Positions 43,715-51,441 of a stretch of DNA of 64,000 nt are shown piece by piece. The first letter of the stretch is position 1. The number at the start of each line of letters is the position of its first letter. A program made the position numbers and the translations under genes. Under the pieces are notes generated by a model that did no database searches, was not told the DNA's origin, and was given only the letters and a program-made list of their open reading frames with translations. The stretch is taken from contig DATLXU010000080.1 of assembly GCA_035575515.1 (NCBI GenBank), positions 27,517-91,516 of the forward strand, written 5' to 3'. The stretch is from DATLXU01 sp035575515. Its GTDB lineage: Bacteria; Acidobacteriota; Blastocatellia; UBA7656.

Positions 43715-44281
43715 ATGGCTGTCGAATGGAACAAAGATGTTGATGCTGCGCTTGGTAATGCGAAAGAGAAGAACAAACCTTTGCTGATTGATTTCAGCGC
43801 CGCCCCGGCTTGAGGCGGATGCGTTCGGCTGGAGGCCGAATCCTACAGCGACGCTCAGATCACCCAATTCATCAACGAAAACTTCCTGCCCGTCGAAATA
43901 CATATCAAAGAGCACCCGGCGGGCTTTCACCGATTCGATGTGCTGTGGACTCCCAGCGTGCTTATTCTCGACTCGAAAGGCCATGAAAGGTATCGCATAG
44001 AGGGCTACCTGCCGAAATCGGAATTCCGCGCGCACCTTGAGATGGGCCTTGCCCGCGTAGCCTTCATGCACAAGCAATGGGCAGAAGCAGAACGCAGGTA
44101 TGATCAGATCGTCCAGAACTATCCGGATGCCTCCGTTGTCCCTGAGGCGATTTACTGGAGAGGGGTCTGCCGATACAAGGGCTCGAACGATCACACGGCG
44201 CTCGGCGAAGTGGCCACAACTTTGACTCAACAGTATCAAGACAGTGTGTGGGCTGCGAAAGCGTCCGTTTGGTCTGAGTGA
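43715..44281 (+). CDS. Thioredoxin-fold protein with in-frame UGA (probable selenocysteine) in a UGGC motif
   Basis: Read through one UGA (codon 33, 43811-43813), the frame gives 188 residues. Before the UGA: LLIDFSAAPA, the strand before a thioredoxin active site. After it: GGCVRLEAESYSD, then FLPVEIHIKEHPAGFHRF, the cis-Pro-like WTPSVLILD, and a helical tail ending EAIYWRGVCRYK and AAKASVWSE. The UGA therefore takes the place of the nucleophilic Cys of CxxC, giving U-G-G-C. A 6-7 bp stem-loop lies 16 nt after the UGA. A plain nonsense mutation is the alternative, but the downstream frame is intact and four further genes in the window show the same pattern. The DODA-type gene overlaps its end. 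Confidence 0.82.
43824..43840 (+). promoter_or_regulatory. Candidate SECIS element of the thioredoxin-like gene
   Basis: TTCGGC and GCCGAA form a 6-bp stem (7 with a G-U pair at the loop side) around TGGAG, beginning 10 nt after the UGA, with 16 nt between UGA and loop. A G within the first two loop bases fits the bacterial SECIS pattern. The loop is not the GGTC found in four others. Confidence 0.6.
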
Positions 44282-45078
44282 GCAGAGCCGCTATGGAAAA
44301 GAAAAAGCCGATGCCTGCAATCTTCTTCGGGCACGGAAACCCTATGAACGCGCTTGCGCGCAACGAATACACTGAAAGCTGGGCAGCCATTGGCCAGTTA
44401 ATCTCCCGCCCTCGCGCGGTGCTATGCGTGTCGGCTCACTGGTATATTCCTCACACGGCGGTGACGGCGATGGCTGCTCCGCGAACGATTCATGACTTCG
44501 GCGGATTCCCGCGAGAGTTGTTCGAGTTCCAGTATCCAGCGCCCGGCGACCCTGAGCTTGCGAGCCGCGTTCAGGATTTTCTCGCGCCGACTCCTGTAGC
44601 TCTCGACGAGCGGTGGGGACTCGATCACGGAACATGGTCGGTGCTATGTCACGTCTTTCCCGATTCGGATGTTCCGATAGTCCAATTGAGCATTGACGAG
44701 ACTAAGCCCGCGCGTTTTCACTACGAAACGGGCAAGCGGCTCGCGCCACTTCGCGACGAAGGAGTGCTGGTCATCGGGAGCGGCAACCTCGTGCACAACC
44801 TGCACACTTATGCGTGGGGACGCCACAAAGTAGAGCCGTTCGACTGGGCCGTCAGATTCGAAGAGCGAGCGCGAGAGTTGCTGCTGGCCGGTGATGACGA
44901 TCCGCTCATCGCATACGAGTCACTTGGCCGCGACGCGCTGCTCGCCGCTCCCACGCCCGATCATTACCTGCCGCTGCTTTATGTGATGGGCCTTCGCAGA
45001 GAAGGCGATCAAGTCAGCTTCCCCATCGAAGGTTTCGACGGCGGCTCAATCTCTATGCTCGCAGTTCAATTCGGATGA
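44278..45078 (+). CDS. DODA-type extradiol dioxygenase (YgiD-like)
   Basis: The 266-residue protein matches the 4,5-DOPA dioxygenase family: FFGHGNPMNAL (His), CVSAHWYIP (His), HDFGGFPRELFEFQYPAPG, WGLDHGTWSVL (His) and GSGNLVHNLH. These residues bind the metal and substrate. The physiological substrate in bacteria is usually unknown. The start is either the GTG at 44278, which overlaps the preceding stop (GTGA), or the ATG at 44293, with MEKKKPMPAIFF at the family's usual N terminus; the second gives a slightly shorter protein. Confidence 0.9.
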   Translation: MSRAAMEKKKPMPAIFFGHGNPMNALARNEYTESWAAIGQLISRPRAVLCVSAHWYIPHTAVTAMAAPRTIHDFGGFPRELFEFQYPAPGDPELASRVQDFLAPTPVALDERWGLDHGTWSVLCHVFPDSDVPIVQLSIDETKPARFHYETGKRLAPLRDEGVLVIGSGNLVHNLHTYAWGRHKVEPFDWAVRFEERARELLLAGDDDPLIAYESLGRDALLAAPTPDHYLPLLYVMGLRREGDQVSFPIEGFDGGSISMLAVQFG

Positions 45079-45164
45079 AATCAAAGAATGCAGGCAGCGG
45101 ACTTCAAGAGACATTTGAAGCGTGCGTTGACACCCTCCAATCAGCGGGCTAGGCTCTTTATCGT

Positions 45165-45569
45165 ATGGCTGAATCGAAAGGTGGAATCATAAACAACGAG
45201 CCGTGCGCGGACCCGGCTATCCGCGTCGTGCTAATGCCCAAAGACACCAACGCGCACGGCACTATCTTCGGCGGAGTCATCCTCAGTTACATTGATATAG
45301 CCGCCGCAATCGAAGTCCGCAAACATACCCTCAAGCGAATAGTCACCAAAGCGATGCACGAAGTAGTCTTCGTCGCGCCCGTTTTTGTCGGCGACATTGT
45401 CAGCTTCTACACGGAGCTTGTGCGCATTGGCCGAACTTCAATCACGGTCAAAGTCGCGGTCGAAGCCGACCGCGTGAATAATCCGGGCGAGCGCGTGCGC
45501 GTCACCGAAGCCGAAGTCGTTTACGTCGCGATTGACGAAAACCGCCACCCTGTTCCGGTTAAAGATTGA
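45165..45569 (+). CDS. Acyl-CoA thioesterase of the hotdog fold
   Basis: The 134-residue protein resembles YciA/acyl-CoA thioesterases: VLMPKDTNAHGTIFGGVILSYIDIAAAIEVRKH with the conserved Asn, His, Gly and Asp, and VFVGDIVSFYTELVRIGRTSITVKVAVEA. It would hydrolyse acyl-CoA in the cytosol, probably as a hexamer. The start ATG is about 15 bases after a TTTATCG stretch and lacks a clear Shine-Dalgarno site. Confidence 0.9.
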   Translation: MAESKGGIINNEPCADPAIRVVLMPKDTNAHGTIFGGVILSYIDIAAAIEVRKHTLKRIVTKAMHEVVFVAPVFVGDIVSFYTELVRIGRTSITVKVAVEADRVNNPGERVRVTEAEVVYVAIDENRHPVPVKD

Positions 45570-45601
45570 GCAGTAATCGCTGCGCTATTGAATGGCTGAT
45601 G

Positions 45602-45637
45602 CCTTGAAAGTGGCTTCCAGAGCCACTTTCAAGCTTT
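45602..45637. repeat. REP-like palindrome
   Basis: CTTGAAAGTGGCTTCC and AGAGCCACTTTCAAG form a nearly perfect palindrome with the TTGAAA(N)xGGCT core shared with 361-398 and 9588-9626. No T-run follows. Confidence 0.7.
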
Positions 45638-45739
45638 TAAGATTGTCAGAGGAACCGCTGCCCCTTAAATCCCGTATCAATCTTTGATGGCATGCCGCGC
45701 AGCGAGCGGAGTAAGATACACGCGAGGAGTCACATTAAT

Positions 45740-46756
45740 ATGCCGGGCAAACTAGATGAATTAAAGCGACGAGCGGAAGAAGCCGCGCGCCGCGCTAATG
45801 AGAAATACAAGATAACCTCAAAACTGGATCAGGGCGCGCGCAAAGCAACCGATGCTCTGCGCAAAGGCGGCGAGGTCGTCACCTCCTCTCTTGACGCCGC
45901 CCGCGCTGAAGCCGCGCGCATAGACCGCGAGCACCGGGTCACCGAGCGCGCGAAAGAGAGCGCGCGGCGCGCGGCCAGCGCAGTTGATGATCTGTTCGAA
46001 CGAACCGGCGCAAAAAAAAAGGCTGGTGAAGTAACCGATACTGTGCGCGAGCGAGCAACCGAAGCCGCGCGCGACGCAAAAGAAAAGACATCAGACCTAT
46101 TTGGCGAAGCGCGCAAGTATTACGAGAGCGCATCGTCAGCCGCGCGCACCTCCCTCTCGGCTGCTCGGCTCCCTGCGTCAGTTATCGGCGCGGTTCGCAG
46201 CGCGCGCAATTGGGTGAAAAAGAATCCCGGCAAAGCCGCAGTCGTTTCGCTCTCATTCATCGCGGGCACGCGCGCAGGCTCAGCCTTTTCGTCGTTGGAC
46301 GTAACGTTACTTGGCGCAGGCGGAGCTGGCAACTGGCTCTTTCATTCCGCGCTCGCGCCTTATGCGCTAAGAAAGCTCGCTGAAAAATATGAGGCATACC
46401 TCAAGCGACAGGAATCGCTCATCGCCAAAGGCAAGATGACCGAAGCTGAGCGCGAGCGCGTTCGGTTCCAGCGCGACGCTGCGAAGTACGTCGGCGCTCC
46501 ATTGCTCGGAGCATTTTCGATTGCGGCGGGCGCGGGACTGGTCGCAGAAGCATTCACGGGCGGAGTCGTCACAGGCTTTCCGATTAATTTAATTGTTGGC
46601 GGCAACCCGATGCTTTCGAGCATCTGGCTTTTCGGCAACGGGCTTGTCTGCTTCCACAACGGCTACAAGTTCTTTATGATGGCGCTGGCCGATCAAGAAG
46701 ACGTTGCGCGCGTGGTGCGCGACATCAAAGGATTATTGCCGGCCTATGAAGGATAA
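45740..46756 (+). CDS. Coiled-coil protein with C-terminal hydrophobic domain, unknown function
   Basis: From the ATG at 45740 the protein has 338 residues. I do not recognise it. The first 150 residues are amphipathic and extremely rich in Ala, Arg, Glu and Lys (LDELKRRAEEAARRANEK, ARDAKEKTSDLFGEARK), like late-embryogenesis-abundant or apolipoprotein-like helices. The C-terminal part (about 175-320) has hydrophobic segments (GAPLLGAFSIAAGAGLVAEAFTGG, PMLSSIWLFGNGLVCF) that may enter a membrane. AGGAG lies before the start. Its stop overlaps a possible start of hom. Confidence 0.55.
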   Translation: MPGKLDELKRRAEEAARRANEKYKITSKLDQGARKATDALRKGGEVVTSSLDAARAEAARIDREHRVTERAKESARRAASAVDDLFERTGAKKKAGEVTDTVRERATEAARDAKEKTSDLFGEARKYYESASSAARTSLSAARLPASVIGAVRSARNWVKKNPGKAAVVSLSFIAGTRAGSAFSSLDVTLLGAGGAGNWLFHSALAPYALRKLAEKYEAYLKRQESLIAKGKMTEAERERVRFQRDAAKYVGAPLLGAFSIAAGAGLVAEAFTGGVVTGFPINLIVGGNPMLSSIWLFGNGLVCFHNGYKFFMMALADQEDVARVVRDIKGLLPAYEG

Positions 46757-47843
46757 GATGACGCGGCGACGCGGCGACACGGTGACACGGCGACGTTGTT
46801 CGATTTCAGTTTCTCACCGCGTCGCTCCTTTCATCCCTCATTCCTCATCCCTCATCCCTATCAATGTCGCTCTGCTAGGATTTGGAAACGTGGGCCGCGC
46901 GCTGGCTCGCTACATTCAACGAACTAACGCTGAGACTAATATTCGCATTCGAGCGATTGCCGATAGCAGCGGCGGCGTGTTGCTCGATGATGAAGGCGAG
47001 ATTGAACAATTGATCGCTCAAAAAGAGTCGGGCCGCTCGATTAGCGAAATCTTTTCAGGCAAAGCCCTCAGCGACGCGAGCGACTTTATCAATTCGCTTT
47101 CATCCGTAGGCATTACTGTTTTGGTTGAATCGCTTCCAACGAACATCAACAACGGCCAGCCCGCGCTCGATTTGCTGACCAAATCACTCAGACAAGCCAT
47201 CCATGTCGTCACGGTTGACAAAGGCCCGTTGGCGCATGGCTTCAGCGAATTGAATGAAGCAGCGAAATCAAGTGGCGCGCGAATCGGTTTCAGCGGCACA
47301 ACTGGCGTCAGCATACCTGATGAGATTGCTGGCGAGCGGGTGCTCGAAATTCGCGGAGTGCTCAACGGCACGACCAACTACATTCTGACCGAGATGCAGC
47401 AGCGCGGGATTTCATTCGATGAAGCGATGGCCCGCGCACAGGAAGACGGGATAGCCGAGCCTGACCCGCGACTCGACGTTGAAGGATGGGACACGGCTGT
47501 GAAGGTTTTGATTCTTGCGAAAGCCTTGATGGGCGCTGAGTGTAAATTGAGCGAAGTATCGCGCACAGGCATAGGGCCTGAAACCGATTCGCTCATAAAG
47601 GTTGCGCGCGAAAGCAATAGAATAGTCCGCCTCGTGGGCCGCGCACGCCGCTGGCAGGGCCGCATTCGTGTGAGCGTCGCGCCTAAAATCGTGGACTGCG
47701 ACTCTCCATTTTATTCCGTCGCAGGCATGTCGAAAGCCGCAGTCTTCAGAACCGAAGCGGGAGAGCGAATCGTTCACGCGCGCTCAGGACGCGACGCGAT
47801 CTCGCAGACAGTTGTGGATGATATTTTGAAAGCGTCTCGCTGA
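46746..47843 (+). CDS. hom: Homoserine dehydrogenase (N terminus uncertain)
   Basis: The catalytic protein is clear: INVALLGFGNVGRALARYI (NAD-binding), VVTVDKGPLAHGFSELNEAAKSSG, GTTGVSIPDEIAGERVLEIRGVLNGTTNYILTEM and AQEDGIAEPDPRLDVEGWDTAVKVLILA. It reduces aspartate semialdehyde to homoserine on the way to Thr and Met. No C-terminal ACT domain is present. The start is doubtful: ATGs at 46746 and 46758 overlap or follow the previous stop, but the first 37 or so residues they add (TRRRGDTVTRRR and so on) come from a repeat array. An alternative start such as the GTG near 46779 is possible. Confidence 0.9.
   Translation: MKDKMTRRRGDTVTRRRCSISVSHRVAPFIPHSSSLIPINVALLGFGNVGRALARYIQRTNAETNIRIRAIADSSGGVLLDDEGEIEQLIAQKESGRSISEIFSGKALSDASDFINSLSSVGITVLVESLPTNINNGQPALDLLTKSLRQAIHVVTVDKGPLAHGFSELNEAAKSSGARIGFSGTTGVSIPDEIAGERVLEIRGVLNGTTNYILTEMQQRGISFDEAMARAQEDGIAEPDPRLDVEGWDTAVKVLILAKALMGAECKLSEVSRTGIGPETDSLIKVARESNRIVRLVGRARRWQGRIRVSVAPKIVDCDSPFYSVAGMSKAAVFRTEAGERIVHARSGRDAISQTVVDDILKASR
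46757..46860. repeat. Tandem 8-bp and 7-bp repeats at the start of hom
   Basis: gatgacgcgg-cgacgcgg-cgacacgg-tgacacgg-cgacg has an 8-bp period; 46828-46860 (cctcatt-cctcatc-cctcatc-cctatc) a 7-bp period. They encode the doubtful N terminus of homoserine dehydrogenase in frame. Confidence 0.7.
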
Positions 47844-47904
47844 TTCTACGAGCGCGTGTGCGATGAAGCGACGGCAAATACTCGATAATGTTATCAGGGA
47901 TTGC

Positions 47905-49287
47905 TCAGCCGCAGCAGCCCTCTTTGTGTCCGGTCTTGGCCGTAGTAGTCACTGCGCCGAGCGCCTCAGACAGGCTCGGATGAATGAGCATCGTCTCGCC
48001 AAGTTGTTGTTGCGAGAGATCACCCTGCATCGCCAGTGCAGCCATAACGATCAACTCTGATGCTTCAGGCCCAAGTATGTGAAAGCCAAGAATCCGGCCT
48101 GAGCTTCTCTCAAAAAGCAGCTTGGCCAATCCTTCGGTTTCACCGCGCAGGACTGCCGAGCCGAGCTTTGCAAATTCGTACTTTGTGACTCGATAATCGA
48201 ATCCCTGTTGCTTTGCCTGTTGCTCAGTCAGCCCGACCGAGCCAAGCTCCGGATCGCTAAATACGGCTGCGGGCACAACCCGATAGTCGGTCTGCTCCAG
48301 CTTGCCTGAGAGCGCGTTTGAAGCTGCGAGCTTGCCCTCATACGATGCGACAGGTGTAAGCATATAAGGGCTGGACACATCGCCCGCGGCATAGATGTTG
48401 TCAACGTTCGTTTGCAGATATTCGTTGACAGGTATTCGCTTCTTATCAACCTTAATACCCGACGCCTCGATGTTGAGGTCTTGTAGATTTGGCTCGCGCC
48501 CTGCTGCGTTCATAACCATCTCACACTCGAAGCTGCGCTCGCCTTCAGGCGTTTCAGCAATCACAGTGAAGCTGCTTCGCTCGCCTGCGATCTTCTTAAC
48601 TCTTGTGTTGAGGTGCAACCTGATGCCTTTCTCTTGAGTGAGCCGCTGAAGCTCAAGCGCAATCTCTTCATCGTGGTTGATGAGGATGCGGTCTTCCATT
48701 TCGAGAACGATCACATCAACTCCGAACGTGTGGAGGATGTGTGAGAACTCCATTGCGATGTATCCGCCGCCGATTATCACCAGGATTCGCGGCAGCTCAT
48801 CGAGCGAGAGAGCCTCGTTGCTCGTTATCGCTTTCTCAATCCCTTCTACCGACGGGCGAGATGTATGCGAGCCTGTGGCTATGATAATCTTGGACGCGCC
48901 CACGCGATTGCCATTTATCTGAAGTTCTGTTGGGGATAGAAATTGCGCCCCTTGATGGAAATAGTCAATTCCGCGCTCTTCAAGCGAGCGATTCTTATCT
49001 CCTACGAGTGCGCCAATTATCTTCTCTTTGCGTGCCATAACTGCGCGCCAGTCGAAGGAGGCCTCTCCGGTTGATATGCCGAACTCGCTGGCCTGCCGCA
49101 CTGTCTTGAGGACTTGCATGGCCCTGACCAGAGCCTTCTTGGGTATGCACCCTCGATTGAGTCATGTGCCTCCAAGCTCGGCCTTCTCAATCAGCGCCAC
49201 GCGACCTCCCAAATCGGCTCCGCGCTTTGCGGCGGCCAATCCGGCCATACCGCCGCCTATCACTACAAGATCATAGTTCGTCTTCAT
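47905..49287 (-). CDS. merA: Mercuric reductase (MerA) with in-frame UGA at the redox-active cysteine
   Basis: Read through one UGA (codon 42, 49164-49162), the frame gives 460 residues: LVVIGGGMAGLAAAKRGADLG (FAD), then GGT-U-LNRGCIPKKALV where GGTCLNxGCxPxK is invariant, an NAD motif LVIIGGGYIAMEFSH, AAGDV and the dimer domain. The protein ends GHKEGCCG, the vicinal C-terminal Cys pair that marks MerA and receives Hg(II). Sec would replace the first Cys of the flavin disulfide. AGGAGG precedes the ATG. A GGTC-loop stem lies 32 nt after the UGA. It reduces Hg(II) to Hg(0) with NADPH. Without read-through only a 404-residue piece lacking the FAD motif would exist. Confidence 0.88.
49120..49135 (-). 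promoter_or_regulatory. SECIS-like stem-loop of merA
   Basis: On the minus strand GGCTCT-GGTC-AGGGCC forms a 6-bp stem (one G-U) with a GGTC tetraloop, 32 nt after the UGA at 49162. E. coli fdhF has the same loop sequence. Confidence 0.75.
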
Positions 49288-49309
49288 CTTTCTTCCTCCT
49301 CAGGCTTGC

Positions 49310-49917
49310 TTACTCATCAAGGATTTCAAAACTCTTCAAACGCAAGGGAACAACCTGCCTGGTAAAGCTCAGCGCGACCACGATCACGGATGCGACGACC
49401 GTCACATCAAAAGCCAGTCAGGTCAGTCAGAGTTCTTTGAGTTGGATAACCTCTACACCTAAAAGAAAAGCAGCAAAAATCAGATTCCACAGCGTAATCA
49501 GGAAAACGATAACCCCCATTGCTGTCGGTGTCAGCACAGCCCAAACAGGCTCAATGGGCGCTGCCGTAAGATGAGAAGGCTAAAGGCGATCACCAGCAGT
49601 AAGACAGCGATACCTAGTGCTGAGACATCAATGCCAAAAAGATTTGCCTCCTTTATCGGATACGTCCGAACATTAGGAATCACCATCGGAGGTTGCTGCC
49701 CTGCCTCAGGATGGTCTTTCCCGCCTTCGTTACGGGGTTTTTGGATTGCTCCGCCGTGCTCGCCAGCGGCTGCTTGATGCTCCATAGGGACTTGGCGCAC
49801 TAGAGTGCTGAAGACAATTTGACCGGCAAAGGGACAGGTATAGATAAGAAAGACAGCGACACCTATCCCCAGTATAGAAATCACAATTAAAATCTTAAGC
49901 CCTGTGCGTAGTTTCAT
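49310..49917 (-). CDS. VKOR-like membrane thiol oxidoreductase with UGA-x-x-UGA in place of CxxC; one frameshift
   Basis: The first part (49917-49531) has a membrane helix, a Gly/Pro/His-rich loop, and ANLFGIDVSALGIAVLLLVIAFSLL, as in the third-helix region of vitamin K epoxide reductase proteins. The second part is in the -1 frame (from about 49550): TPTAMGVIVFLITLWNLIFAA, LLGVEVIQLKEL, then UGA-Leu-Thr-UGA (49429-49427 and 49420-49418), LAFDVTVVAS, matching the VKOR helix that ends in CPYC. A single missing base near TTTGGG would restore one frame. A GGTC-loop stem follows both UGAs. VKOR proteins make disulfides in the periplasm. Family assignment is moderate; a decayed gene is the alternative. 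Confidence 0.58.
49389..49408 (-). promoter_or_regulatory. SECIS-like stem-loop shared by two UGAs of the VKOR-like gene
   Basis: GATGTGAC-GGTC-GTCGCATC on the minus strand gives 8 bp (one G-U) and a GGTC tetraloop. It lies 26 nt after the first and 17 nt after the second UGA, both within the usual range. Confidence 0.75.
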
Positions 49918-49945
49918 AATTCACATCAGACCTTCTACTAAAGGC

Positions 49946-50455
49946 CTAACCGGCGACTTTTCTCAGCAGGTGGAAGACTCCATCTGCGCTGGCTGCATAG
50001 GCCAAATGCGCGACCAAGCCTCGCACATGCGCGTCAATAGGGAACTCCTGTGGAGGTGGGGTGATCTTCAATGCTGTATTGAGTCCCTCATCTACAACCA
50101 GCGAAAAAGCAGCGCCGAATGGCAATCCTGCTGCTTTCGATAGCGTAGGAACACGATCATGTAAAACTCCATAGAGTCCGCCAAAGGCAATGCCGGTGCC
50201 CCAGTGAATGGCCTGGCCAAGTTTCGACTTGGTCTCGCTCGATATTTCTATCCCTAAGACATCCTCCGAGATGCGGCGGGCTAGAGCCTCCGGCGGAACC
50301 TCTTTTCTGAGATGCTCTTCTTTCTTCTTTTTCTCTTCGCTCTCGAACTTGTACATCAGGTTTGCAACCCGTTCTAACACGAGCGTGCCAATTGCTCCGC
50401 CAATCATCCCATACGCGATGTCTTTGAGTAACCCATTGCCATTTCGCTTTTTCAT
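49946..50455 (-). CDS. DUF1440 (YagU-like) membrane-associated protein
   Basis: The 169-residue protein matches the DUF1440 type: LLKDIAYGMIGGAIGTLVLERVANLMYKFE at the start, GQAIHWGTGIAFGGLYGVL and LPFGAAFSLVVDEGLNTALKITPPPQEFP, AHVRGLVAHLAYA. It has about four hydrophobic segments. Its role is unknown, although a member is linked to acid tolerance in E. coli. The ATG at 50455 has GGAGG at 5 nt; a GTG at 50461 overlaps the merB stop (GTGA). It is part of the mer operon. Confidence 0.75.
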   Translation of the reverse strand: MKKRNGNGLLKDIAYGMIGGAIGTLVLERVANLMYKFESEEKKKKEEHLRKEVPPEALARRISEDVLGIEISSETKSKLGQAIHWGTGIAFGGLYGVLHDRVPTLSKAAGLPFGAAFSLVVDEGLNTALKITPPPQEFPIDAHVRGLVAHLAYAASADGVFHLLRKVAG

Positions 50456-50457
50456 AA

Positions 50458-51417
50458 TCACCTCCCTAAGTTGTCGTCCACGCCGGCCTGTCGCAGCGCG
50501 AGAGTCGCTCTTTGCGAATGTGAGTGATAATCAAATGAACTCTTCCGACGCTTTTTGATCTCTTCTAATGCCTGCTCTATAGTGCCGCGAGGTTTATCTT
50601 TAAGCTCAGGGTAGCGTGCCAACCATTGGTTTAATGCCTCTTCAGACCTGAAGAGGTTAGTCACTCCTCAGCCGCCTCCCATAAATAGCACAGTTGTGGG
50701 AGGGTCGGCGCTCGCGAGTTTGCCTTTATCAAAGACGACGCGAATGCGAGCGGTGCTTTCCGGCGAGGAGTCGTCTATTGTGACCTTTTCGTTTGCGAAT
50801 TTGCTGCTGACCAGCAGCATGAAATCAACCGCTCAGTTTGTGTTAAACTGTCGGCCACTTGCCAGCCTCACTTTATGAAAAAGGAAGTCTAGTCGAGGCT
50901 CCCACTTCAGGTAGCGGGGCATGACTTTGTACCCTGCTCCGCCGACCGTGCTATCTTTTTTCAGTATTTCGTATTGCTCAAGCATTAAGAGGCCGCGCTT
51001 TACTCTGGACTCGCTCACCCCAACAGCTCTGGCAATCTCGGCAACTCCCGGCGCGGGCTTGCCGTCGCGTGCAGCGTTGATGAGCGCACGCGCAATGAGC
51101 TTTTCATCCGGTGTCAGCACAAGCGTCACCCAGCCCCAGCGCCTGATCACTTCGTGCAGCTCCGGGTGGGCTTTAATGTAACTGCCGATCCGAAAACGCG
51201 CCTCATCCGATTGTTTCATCTTGAGAGCGTCCATCGCGACGTCAACGCTCGTGACGCTATAGTCCTTGCCCCAGTCGTTCACCAGATAGTCAATGACTTT
51301 TTGCTCTTCCGGTTTGAGCTTCTCGGCGGGCTGCGATGCCTTCCCACTCGCGGCCAGCAGCAAGACCACGCACAGTGAGCCGAGTAACGCACGCTGGCTG
51401 ACTCTCATTAGCGGCAT
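50458..51417 (-). CDS. merB: Alkylmercury lyase-like protein (MerB) with two in-frame UGAs at both catalytic cysteine positions
   Basis: One frame runs through UGA at codon 195 (50835-50833) and codon 250 (50670-50668), giving 319 residues. It has an N-terminal signal-like segment (RALLGSLCVVLLLAASGKA), a winged helix matching the MerB N-terminal domain (IARALINAARDGKPAPGVAEIARAVG), then U-A-V-D, which fits the catalytic Cys96-Ala-Leu-Asp99 of MerB. The second UGA (GGG-U-GVTNLF) fits Cys159; the following ALNQWLARYPEL, TIEQALE resembles MerB's C terminus. Each UGA is followed by a perfect stem with GGTC loop. MerB breaks C-Hg bonds; a selenol version would be notable. AGGAG precedes the start. 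The signal segment suggests export, unlike usual MerB. Confidence 0.85.
50637..50656 (-). promoter_or_regulatory. SECIS-like stem-loop after the second merB UGA
   Basis: CCTCTTCA-GGTC-TGAAGAGG on the minus strand: perfect 8-bp stem, GGTC tetraloop, 19 nt after the UGA at 50668. The surrounding codons keep the frame, so RNA structure and protein are both conserved. Confidence 0.85.
50802..50819 (-). promoter_or_regulatory. SECIS-like stem-loop after the first merB UGA
   Basis: TGCTGCT-GGTC-AGCAGCA on the minus strand: perfect 7-bp stem, GGTC tetraloop, 20 nt after the UGA at 50833. Confidence 0.85.
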
Positions 51418-51441
51418 AGCCGTGCTCCTTTCGATAGTTGG

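Noticed and set aside
49545..49565. Programmed -1 frameshift at TTTGGGC in the VKOR-like gene
   Set aside because: The heptamer is not in the register needed for tandem slippage, and no downstream pseudoknot is evident; a missing base explains it more simply.
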